Positions 20,555-26,569 of a stretch of 26,569 bases of DNA are shown one piece after another. The position numbers were made by a program, and so were the translations under genes. Numbering within the stretch: position 1 is the stretch's first letter; each line of letters opens with the position of its first letter. The notes under the pieces were generated by a model. That model worked only from the letters and a program-made list of their open reading frames with translations, was not told the origin of the DNA and did no database searches. Origin of the DNA: DATJBC01 sp035515515 (GTDB lineage Bacteria; Actinomycetota; Acidimicrobiia; Acidimicrobiales; UBA8190). The stretch is from positions 1 through 26,569 of the forward strand of contig DATJBC010000029.1 in NCBI GenBank assembly GCA_035515515.1, given 5' to 3'.

Positions 20555-22387
20555 ATGGACGCCGCGGCCATCCGCAATGTCGCCCTGGTGGCACACGTGG
20601 ACCACGGCAAGACGACGTTGGTCAATTCGATACTCCACCAGACCGGTGTGTTCGGGCGGCGGGAGATCGTCGATCGCGTGCTCGACTCCACCGACCAGGA
20701 GCGAGAGCGCGGCATCACGATCCTGGCGAAGGCGGCGTCGGTGCTGTGGCGCGGCGTCAAGATCAACCTCGTCGACACACCGGGGCACAGCGACTTCGGG
20801 GGTGAGGTCGAGCGCGCGCTGGCGATGGTGGACGGCGTGCTGCTCCTCGTCGACGCAGCCGAAGGCCCGTTGCCGCAGACCCGCTACGTCCTGTCCAAGG
20901 TCGTGGCCGGCGACCTCCCGGCCGTGGTGGTCCTCAACAAGGTGGATCGCTCCGACGCCCGCCCCGCCGAGGTTCTCGACGAGATCTACCAACTGTTCCT
21001 CGACCTCGAGGTGCCCGACCACCACATCGACTTCCCGGTGATCGCGGCGGTGGCCAAGGAGGGCAGGTCGGGGGAGGGGATCGGCATGCCCGCCCATGAC
21101 GCCGACCTGGCCCCCCTGCTCGACGCGGTGCTGAGGACGATCCCGGCACCCATGGGCGACCCCACCGCCCCGCTGCAGGCGCTGGTCACCAACCTCGACG
21201 CCTCGGAGTACCTCGGTCGTCTCGCCATCGGGCGCGTGATGCGCGGGACGCTGCGGGCCGACCGACCCGTCACGCTCATGAGCGCCGACGGCGCCGCCAT
21301 CGTTCGGCGGCCGACGCAACTGCTGGCCGTCGACGGCTTGGGGCGGACCGAGGCGAAGAGCGTGGTCGCCGGCGACCTGTTCGTCCTGGCCGGCTTCCCG
21401 GAGGTGCAGATCGGCGACACCCTGGCAGATCCGGACGACCCCGACCCGCTCCCCCGTCTCACCGTCGACGAGCCGGTCCTGCGCATGACGTTCGGGGCCA
21501 ACACCTCGCCCTTGGCCGGCAAGGAAGGGCGCTACGTCACCTCCCGGCAGCTGCGCGAGCGCCTGGAATTCGAAGCACTGGGCAACGTGTCGATACGTGT
21601 CGAGGACACCGGCTCACCCGAGTCCCTGGAGGTGTCAGGGCGGGGAGAGCTCCAGCTGGCGGTCCTCATCGAGTCGATGCGGCGCGAGGGCTACGAGTTG
21701 GAGGTCGGCCGGCCCGAGGTCATCACCCGCCACATCGGTTCCACCCGGCATGAACCGATGGAGGAGGGGGTGGTCGACGTGCCCGACGAACACGTGGGAA
21801 CGGTCTCCCAGGCCCTCGCGCCCCGCAAGGGCACCGTCGTGGATGTGCGAGCCGGCGACACGGGCCGCAGCATCGTGCAGTTCGAGGCGCCCACGCGCGG
21901 GCTCCTGGGGTTCCGCTCCCAGATCCTGACCGTGACGCGCGGTACGGCACTGCTGCACACGCGCCACCGCGGGTGGGTTCCCTGGGTGGGCGAGCTCCCT
22001 TCCCGCCGCGGCGGGGCCATGACGGCTGACCGCCGGGGTGTCGCCACGGGCTACGCCCTCGACAGGCTCCAGCCGAGAGGGGAGCTGTTCATCAGCCCGG
22101 GCGAGGCCGTCTACGAAGGAATGATCGTGGGCGAGAGTGCCCGAGCAGGAGACATGGTCGTCAACGTCACTCGAGAGAAGCAGAAGACGAACATCCGCAC
22201 CCACGCGGCCGACAAGGCGATCAAGCTGGTGCCGCCCCGTCCTCTGACCCTCGAGACGGCGATCGAGATGATCCTGGACGACGAGCTGGTGGAGATCACG
22301 CCGAGCTCGATCAGGCTGCGCAAGCGTCAGCTGCGGGAGTCGGACCGGCGGCGATCCGCACCGAGGGCGAGCGGCCTCACCGGTTGA
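20555..22387 (+). CDS. typA: Ribosome-associated translational GTPase TypA/BipA
   Basis: The 610-residue protein is the normal TypA length. The G domain has AHVDHGKTT (13-21, G1), ERGITI (G2), DTPGHSDFGGEVER (G3) and LNKVDR (G4). Domain II and the EF-G-like domains III and V follow. The TypA-specific C-terminal region includes RGLLGFRSQILTVTRGTALLHT, YEGMIVGESARAGDMVVNV and REKQKTNIRTHAADKA, which bind the ribosome. TypA assists 50S assembly and growth at low temperature or under stress. ATG 20555 is preferred because it starts one short helix before the P-loop, as in homologues; ATG 20537 would add six residues (MGHHGP). It is the most conserved, core-genome protein in the window. Confidence 0.97.
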   Translation: MDAAAIRNVALVAHVDHGKTTLVNSILHQTGVFGRREIVDRVLDSTDQERERGITILAKAASVLWRGVKINLVDTPGHSDFGGEVERALAMVDGVLLLVDAAEGPLPQTRYVLSKVVAGDLPAVVVLNKVDRSDARPAEVLDEIYQLFLDLEVPDHHIDFPVIAAVAKEGRSGEGIGMPAHDADLAPLLDAVLRTIPAPMGDPTAPLQALVTNLDASEYLGRLAIGRVMRGTLRADRPVTLMSADGAAIVRRPTQLLAVDGLGRTEAKSVVAGDLFVLAGFPEVQIGDTLADPDDPDPLPRLTVDEPVLRMTFGANTSPLAGKEGRYVTSRQLRERLEFEALGNVSIRVEDTGSPESLEVSGRGELQLAVLIESMRREGYELEVGRPEVITRHIGSTRHEPMEEGVVDVPDEHVGTVSQALAPRKGTVVDVRAGDTGRSIVQFEAPTRGLLGFRSQILTVTRGTALLHTRHRGWVPWVGELPSRRGGAMTADRRGVATGYALDRLQPRGELFISPGEAVYEGMIVGESARAGDMVVNVTREKQKTNIRTHAADKAIKLVPPRPLTLETAIEMILDDELVEITPSSIRLRKRQLRESDRRRSAPRASGLTG

Positions 22388-22527
22388 GCCACGTCGGCCG
22401 TGAGCGCCTCCGGACCGGGGAGCTGCGTCACGGGGGCCGCGGCGTCCCGGTCGCACGAGACGATGTCGGCCCGGGCGATGTGGTCCGAGGGGGTGCACCG
22501 CACGGGCCCGACGGACGAACGATCCCG

Positions 22528-22533
22528 TACGAT
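22528..22533 (+). promoter_or_regulatory. Leaderless -10 element TACGAT for the MFS exporter
   Basis: TACGAT is followed by 6 bases and an in-frame GTG at 22540. The rest of the 152-bp gap after typA shows no other clear signal. Confidence 0.52.
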
Positions 22534-22539
22534 GGCGAG

Positions 22540-23901
22540 GTGGTGGGGGACGCGGCCGGCACGGCCAATGACGGCGACGCTGCCCGAGCGGACCACGTCG
22601 TCAGCATCGAGGAGATCGAGGACGCCGTCCTCGAGGGCGACAGCCCCATCGGCCCCCGGCACGGCACGGCGAGATCGGCCCTGCGCCACCGCACGTTCCG
22701 GGTGGTCTTCCTGGGCTTCTTCGCCTCCAACATCGGCACCTGGATGCAGAACGTCGTCCTCGGCGCCTACGCCTACAACATCACCCACTCGAGCACCTTC
22801 GTCGGAATCGTCATCTTCGCCCAGCTGGGGCCCACGCTCGTGTTCCCGATGCTGGGCGGCCTGATCGCCGACAAGGTCGACCGCCGGAAGTTCCTGATCG
22901 TCCTGTCGCTGGAGCAGCTCGTGTTCTCGCTCGGCGTCGCCTGGGTCGTGTGGTCGCCCGCCCCCTCCCACCTGCTGCTGGTCCTGATGGTGATCCTGGT
23001 GGGCATGGGAGGCGCCATGTTCGGGCCCGCCTACTCGGCCGTCCTCCCGATGCTGGTCGGGCGGGAGGACCTGCCGGGGGCCATCTCGCTCAACTCCGCG
23101 CAGATGAACGGCTCGCGGGTGATCGGCCCCATCATCGGGGGCCTGCTCTACCCGGTCGCCGGTCCGGCGTGGATCTTCGTCATCAACGCCGCAACGTACC
23201 TGTTCGTCGTGGGCGCCCTCTTCATGGTCACGCTGCCCGTGCCGGCATCCGCCACGGCGCATGCCAGCCGCTGGCGCGAGCTGTTCGCCGGGGTCGCCGT
23301 GGCCCGCCAGGACCGGGTGGTGGGCAGGGCGCTCGTCACCGTCTTCCTCTTCTCGCTCCTGGCCCTGGCGTTCATCGGCCAGATGCCCGTCGTCGCCGCC
23401 CACAACCTGGGCATCCAGCCCAACTCCACGAGCTATGGCGTCCTGTACGCCTGCTTCGGCACGGGCGCCCTGCTGGGGGCCATCTCGATCGGCACGGTCT
23501 TCTCCCAGACCTCCAAGCCGACCATCGTGCGCGCCTGCCTGCTTCTCTATGCAGCGTCGCTGACCGTCTTCGCGCTGCTCCGGGTCGCGCTGGCCGCCTA
23601 CTTCGTGGTGGCCGTGGTCGGCGCCTTCTACTTCGCCTTCATCACCGCTCTGAACACGTCCCTGCAAGCGCGCCTGGAGGACGCCGTGCGCGGCAGGGTG
23701 ATGGCACTGTGGATGATGGGCTTCGGCGGCACGGTGGGGATCGGCAACCTCGTGGTGGGCCCCGTCGTCGGCGCGCTGGGGATCACCGACGTGCTCCTCT
23801 TCGGCGCCGGCGTGGCCCTCGTGCTCGCCTGGTTCGCCGACGTCCGGCCGGTCGTGGGGGGACCCGTGCCTTCGATGATGCCGGCGGAGGCCTCCACCTG
23901 A
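22540..23901 (+). CDS. MFS transporter of the MFS_3 (EntS-like) group
   Basis: The 453-residue protein has an acidic cytoplasmic N-terminal tail of about 45 residues (VSIEEIEDAVLEGDSPIG), then 12 hydrophobic segments. ALRHRTFRVVFLGFFASNIGTWMQNVVLGAYAYN begins TM1 (about 46-80), typical of MFS_3. LIADKVDRRKFLI is the motif A loop between TM2 and TM3. LNSAQMNGSRVIGPIIGGLL is the TM5 region with the antiporter-like GP-x-x-GG. The second half repeats the pattern with a LEDAVRGRVMALWMMGFGG loop. Members export siderophores, macrolides or other small molecules; the substrate is unknown. GTG 22540 is chosen because a TACGAT box lies exactly 6 bases upstream; GTG 22543 is next to it, and the frame is open back to 22384 without sense. 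Confidence 0.87.
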   Translation: MVGDAAGTANDGDAARADHVVSIEEIEDAVLEGDSPIGPRHGTARSALRHRTFRVVFLGFFASNIGTWMQNVVLGAYAYNITHSSTFVGIVIFAQLGPTLVFPMLGGLIADKVDRRKFLIVLSLEQLVFSLGVAWVVWSPAPSHLLLVLMVILVGMGGAMFGPAYSAVLPMLVGREDLPGAISLNSAQMNGSRVIGPIIGGLLYPVAGPAWIFVINAATYLFVVGALFMVTLPVPASATAHASRWRELFAGVAVARQDRVVGRALVTVFLFSLLALAFIGQMPVVAAHNLGIQPNSTSYGVLYACFGTGALLGAISIGTVFSQTSKPTIVRACLLLYAASLTVFALLRVALAAYFVVAVVGAFYFAFITALNTSLQARLEDAVRGRVMALWMMGFGGTVGIGNLVVGPVVGALGITDVLLFGAGVALVLAWFADVRPVVGGPVPSMMPAEAST

Positions 23902-23928
23902 TCGAGCCGGCCAGGGGGTGTCCTGTCG

Positions 23929-24762
23929 TTACGTCAGGCTCTCCAGGAACGACGTCAGGGCTTCCCACCATCCATCGGGGTTCTCGAACTGCGGGCTGTG
24001 GCCGGCATCGGGGATGACCGCCACGGTCGACCTGGAGAGCGCGTCCGCCAGGCGCTTCGCCGACCCGAGGAAAGGGGTGTCCTCCTCACCGATGAGCACC
24101 AGCGCCGGCGGCTGCGGATCCATGGCGGACAGCTCCGACAGCAGGTCGGGGCAGGCCAGGAACTCGCGGCCGATGGACGCGTAGAGGTACGGGGACGTGG
24201 CGCGGAACTTCCGGTCCTCGAACGCCGCGTATCCCGGACGTTCGGCCAGGACACGCTGGTGGGCCTGGGTCTCGAGCGGTGATCCCATGGTGGCGATCAG
24301 GTCCGCCAGGACGTCCATGCCGGAGTCGATAGCGGTGCTCGCCGCCACGCCGGCGAGGTCGGGGTCGATGCCCTCGACGGGGCCGTGACCGGTGTCCATG
24401 AGGATCAGGCCGACGAGCCGAGCGGGATCGGCGAGCGCCATCCTCTGGGCGACGAAGCCGCCCATCGAATGCCCGAGCACGGTGTAGCGCGCCCAGCCCA
24501 GCGACGCTGCCAGGGCGGCAGCGTCCTCGGCCAGGATCGACATCGAGTACGCCCCGACATCGGCCGGCTTCGAGCTGTCGCCGTGCCCGCGGTGATCGGG
24601 GGCCACGGCGTGCCACCCGAGCTCGGCCAGAGCATCGATCCACTCGGTGAAGTCCTCCTTCGCACCCGTGAATCCATGCAGGAGGAGGAGCGGTGCCCCA
24701 CCCTCACCGGCCTCGGCGATGGCGAGCTCGACGTCCCCCAGAACGACGATCCGTGTCCGCAC
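23929..24762 (-). CDS. Alpha/beta hydrolase
   Basis: The 277-residue protein has an alpha/beta hydrolase fold. LLLLHGFTGAKEDF (25-38) is the oxyanion loop. APDHRGHGDSSKP (54-66) is the strand-4 turn. GHSMGG (97-102) is the nucleophile elbow with Ser99. IGEEDTPFLG (224-233) holds Asp228, and PDAGHSPQFENP (251-262) holds His255. The pattern is that of 3-oxoadipate enol-lactonase/haloperoxidase-like hydrolases, but the substrate cannot be fixed. GTG 24762 starts right at the first strand (RTRIVVLGD) and has a CAGAGT box 7 bases upstream; the frame is open to 24807 with a basic non-conserved tail. It is convergent with the MFS gene (27-bp gap), with no obvious partner. Confidence 0.9.
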   Translation of the reverse strand: MRTRIVVLGDVELAIAEAGEGGAPLLLLHGFTGAKEDFTEWIDALAELGWHAVAPDHRGHGDSSKPADVGAYSMSILAEDAAALAASLGWARYTVLGHSMGGFVAQRMALADPARLVGLILMDTGHGPVEGIDPDLAGVAASTAIDSGMDVLADLIATMGSPLETQAHQRVLAERPGYAAFEDRKFRATSPYLYASIGREFLACPDLLSELSAMDPQPPALVLIGEEDTPFLGSAKRLADALSRSTVAVIPDAGHSPQFENPDGWWEALTSFLESLT

Positions 24763-24769
24763 CGCACCC

Positions 24770-24775
24770 ACTCTG
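24770..24775 (-). promoter_or_regulatory. Possible leaderless -10 (CAGAGT) for the hydrolase
   Basis: On the minus strand CAGAGT stands 7 bases before GTG 24762. It is a weaker match than TAnnnT, with first base C. Confidence 0.3.
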
Positions 24776-24895
24776 CCACCTTTCGTGCTGGGAGGCGCCG
24801 GGAGCACCGTCCGAGATCTCAGGGAGCCCGGCCGCGGGAAGCCGGCACCGGCCAGCCGGGCTCGGGGAATCGTCCCGGATCGCCCGCCCCTGCGT

Positions 24896-24901
24896 CACAA
24901 T
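24896..24901 (+). promoter_or_regulatory. -10 candidate CACAAT for the 4-TM protein
   Basis: CACAAT places transcription start near 24908, giving a leader of about 18 nt that contains GGGAGGAG (24912-24919) before GTG 24926. So this gene is leadered, unlike many neighbours. Confidence 0.4.
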
Positions 24902-24925
24902 GGCCGACGACGGGAGGAGCGACGG

Positions 24926-25357
24926 GTGACGGACCTGCACAGCGCGACGAAGATCGTCATGCTCTTCGCCGCCGCCATGTTCCTGTGGGCGTTGCTGCTC
25001 GGCACCGTGAAGTACCGGCAGACTCTCCGGTCGCCCGATCACCGTGCCCACCCCTACACCGACGTCGCCCACCGGGCTGCCCTGCTCTACAGCTTCGCCC
25101 TCGGGTTGATCAGCGCCTTCATCCAGTTCGGGGAGTGGAGCAGCGCCGTCAACCTCGCGGCCGGGAGTGCCTTGGCCGCGTACTTCGCCCTCGCCGTCGG
25201 CGGCTACACGTGGCACGGACTGCGAAAGGACACGGAGAATCAGTTCCGGCGCCCCAGCCGCGCCCTCCGGGCGTTCATGGCCAGCCTGATCATCGTCGAG
25301 ATCGGCGCCTGGCTGGTCCTCGCGGCCGGCTTCGCCGACCGCCAGTTCGCGCACTAG
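24926..25357 (+). CDS. Small 4-TM membrane protein of unknown function
   Basis: The 143-residue protein has four hydrophobic segments at about residues 8-26 (IVMLFAAAMFLWALLLG), 45-63 (AALLYSFALGLISAFIQF), 69-88 (AVNLAAGSALAAYFALAVGG) and 112-134 (FMASLIIVEIGAWLVLAAGF). The loop between TM1 and TM2 has HPYTDVAHRA, and the TM3-TM4 loop is basic. The layout (four TM in about 140 residues, a His-rich first loop) recalls the hydroxylaminobenzene-mutase-like membrane family, but the likeness is weak and I do not assign a function. GTG 24926 has GGGAGGAG 6 nt upstream. It lies between a divergent hydrolase and a sulfotransferase gene; the link to either is unknown. Confidence 0.72.
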   Translation: MTDLHSATKIVMLFAAAMFLWALLLGTVKYRQTLRSPDHRAHPYTDVAHRAALLYSFALGLISAFIQFGEWSSAVNLAAGSALAAYFALAVGGYTWHGLRKDTENQFRRPSRALRAFMASLIIVEIGAWLVLAAGFADRQFAH

Positions 25358-25421
25358 GGCCCGCGCCCCTGGCGACCCGTGCGGGGCGGAGCACACCGCG
25401 GCTCCCGGCGGTGGAGCGGGT

Positions 25422-25427
25422 TATGGT
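25422..25427 (+). promoter_or_regulatory. Leaderless -10 element TATGGT for the sulfotransferase
   Basis: TATGGT stands exactly 6 bases before ATG 25434, and no Shine-Dalgarno sequence is present. One of the clearest examples in the window. Confidence 0.55.
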
Positions 25428-25433
25428 CGCTCC

Positions 25434-26569
25434 ATGACTTGGGCTGCTCCTCAGCGCGCCGCATGGGTCGAGCGCATGATCGCCTACGGGAAGGGGCTCG
25501 GCGACGAAGGGCGGTCGATGGTGTCGCTCGACTCCGACGACCTGGTCGAGGCCAGCCGGTCGGCCACCGGTCTCGGCGACGTGGGTGACGACTGGTTCCG
25601 AGAGCCGCTCGAGCGGCTGTGCGCCGCACTCGAGGACGAGGCCGAGCTCCACCTGGCGGGGCGCCTGCGGGCCCGCGCCGAGCTGCAGCTCCTCCTCCAG
25701 AACCGCCTGCGCCTCGTCGACCTGTGGAAGCGCGCGCCGGCGATCGACGACGAGGTCGTGCGCAGCCCCATCATCGTCACCGGCCTGGGCCGCTCGGGGA
25801 CGACGCTTCTCCACGAGCTGCTCTGGTGCGACCCGGCCAACCGCTCGCCGCTGTTGTGGGAGCTTCTCCACACCGTGCCCGGAGCCTTGCGGCCCGGGGC
25901 CGTCGAGGGTGGCGCCGTCGGATCGGCCGCCCCCGCCGCCCGGGACTGGGGCGAGCTCATGGACGACGAGATCAAGCTCATGGACGCCATGGTGCCTGCG
26001 TTCACCGCCATGCACGAGAACGGCGGCAACCTTCCGACGGAGTGCATCTTCCTGTTCGCCCACCAGTTCTCGAGCGACATGTTCACCGGGATCTACAACG
26101 TCCCCAGCTACACGATCTGGAAGAGCGGCGTCGACCAGGCCCCCGCCTACGAATGGCACCGCCGCATGCTGCAGACGCTGCAGTGGGACCCGGCGTCCGA
26201 CGCGCCGTGCCCCTCGTGGGTGGTCAAGGCGCCCTCGCATCTGGGGTCGCTCCCGCTCGTCTTCGCCACCTACCCCGACGCTCGGGTGGTCATGACCCAC
26301 CGCGACCCCTTGCGAGTGGTCGGGTCGCTTGCCGACACCATGGCGACGCTGCACTGGATGCACTCGGACCGGGTCGCCCACGCCGATCTGGTCACGTTCT
26401 TGTGCATGGGGGTGGAGATCCAGATGAACGGGGTCACCGCCGAGCGCGACGCCGGCGGGCTGCCGGCCGGGCAGGTCGCCGACGTCGTCTACCGTGACCT
26501 CGTGGCCGACCCGGTCGGGACGGTTGAGGGCCTCTACCGCACCTGGGGGATCACGCTGTCGGACGAGGC
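25434..26569 (+). CDS. Sulfotransferase-family protein (3' end outside window)
   Basis: The frame is open from ATG 25434 to the right edge, 378 complete codons with no stop. An N-terminal helical region of about 110 residues (DDLVEASRSATGLGDVGDDW, then WFREPLERL) precedes the catalytic domain, as in the Sulfotransf_3 group common in actinobacteria. The 5'-phosphosulfate-binding loop is VTGLGRSGTTLLHELL (115-130). The 3'-phosphate-binding segment is VVMTHRDPLRVVGSLADT (285-302), with Arg290 and the later Ser. It should transfer sulfate from PAPS to a hydroxyl of a lipid, sterol or sugar; the acceptor is unknown. Only the last part, probably 10-60 residues, is missing. ATG 25434 is fixed by the TATGGT box 6 bases upstream. 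Confidence 0.9.
   Translation, partial: MTWAAPQRAAWVERMIAYGKGLGDEGRSMVSLDSDDLVEASRSATGLGDVGDDWFREPLERLCAALEDEAELHLAGRLRARAELQLLLQNRLRLVDLWKRAPAIDDEVVRSPIIVTGLGRSGTTLLHELLWCDPANRSPLLWELLHTVPGALRPGAVEGGAVGSAAPAARDWGELMDDEIKLMDAMVPAFTAMHENGGNLPTECIFLFAHQFSSDMFTGIYNVPSYTIWKSGVDQAPAYEWHRRMLQTLQWDPASDAPCPSWVVKAPSHLGSLPLVFATYPDARVVMTHRDPLRVVGSLADTMATLHWMHSDRVAHADLVTFLCMGVEIQMNGVTAERDAGGLPAGQVADVVYRDLVADPVGTVEGLYRTWGITLSDE

Noticed and set aside
24900..24929. Nine-residue micro-ORF overlapping the 4-TM gene start (GTGA)
   Set aside because: Its ATG overlaps the likely -10 box (CACAAT 24896-24901), so it would lie upstream of the transcription start; the next gene has its own strong ribosome-binding site.
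1..26569. CRISPR arrays, tRNA/rRNA genes, insertion sequences, integrases and phage genes
   Set aside because: Looked for regularly spaced repeats, cloverleaf-like segments, transposase or recombinase motifs and terminal inverted repeats; none seen by eye.

Overview
The window is a 26.6 kb chromosomal piece of very high G+C DNA (roughly 70% or more by eye) with dense coding, many GTG starts, Arg/Ala/Val-rich proteins and several short 'ATGA/GTGA' overlaps. The gene families (TIGR03086/DinB proteins, paired MaoC hydratases, CaiB/BaiF CoA-transferase, WYL regulator, neocarzinostatin-like lipoprotein, leaderless starts) fit a free-living Actinomycetota bacterium. A deep-branching class such as Acidimicrobiia is my best guess; this is inference, because no rRNA gene is present. 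I found no tRNA or rRNA gene, insertion sequence, phage gene or CRISPR array.

Layout. 1-420: 3' end of an aminoglycoside-phosphotransferase-fold kinase. 722-1743: two overlapping MaoC hot-dog genes forming a probable heteromeric enoyl-CoA hydratase. 2017-2835: VIT1/CCC1-family metal transporter. 2854-5149: TetR repressor divergent from a 14-TM DHA2 drug exporter, with a promoter and two matching operators between them. 5170-5980 (minus): cupin and DUF1801 pair. 6161-6757: RibD/DHFR-like reductase. 6780-8927: WYL regulator divergent from a TIGR03086-DinB fusion protein. 8947-9533: leaderless micro-ORF overlapping a cupin-like gene. 9626-10689: methyltransferase and rhodanese. 10799-11992: cytochrome P450, convergent with an SDR oxidoreductase (12020-12754, minus). 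12895-13743: alpha/beta hydrolase. 13782-14918 (minus): membrane-anchored HtrA-type protease, divergent from a neocarzinostatin-like lipoprotein (15085-15753). 15798-17006 (minus): class III CoA-transferase, divergent from a leaderless micro-ORF, a CMD-like protein and an HMG-CoA lyase (17097-18716). 18804-20456: PiT phosphate transporter and its DUF47/PhoU-like partner. 20555-22387: TypA/BipA GTPase. 22540-23901: MFS exporter. 23929-24762 (minus): alpha/beta hydrolase. 24926-25357: small 4-TM protein. 25434 to the right edge: sulfotransferase, cut by the window.

How the genes work together. Most of the window is ordinary accessory metabolism: acyl-CoA chemistry (MaoC pair, CoA-transferase, HMG-CoA lyase), oxidation (P450, SDR), export (two MFS), and metal or phosphate transport. 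The clearest higher-level signal is regulatory. Many starts have a TAnnnT -10-like hexamer 6-8 nt upstream, predicting leaderless mRNAs. Two of these lead into 20-24 codon Arg-rich micro-ORFs placed directly before larger genes. The TetR-DHA2 intergenic region shows a textbook autoregulated efflux switch. Several convergent gene pairs share a compact G+C hairpin without a U-tract, suggesting bidirectional terminators.
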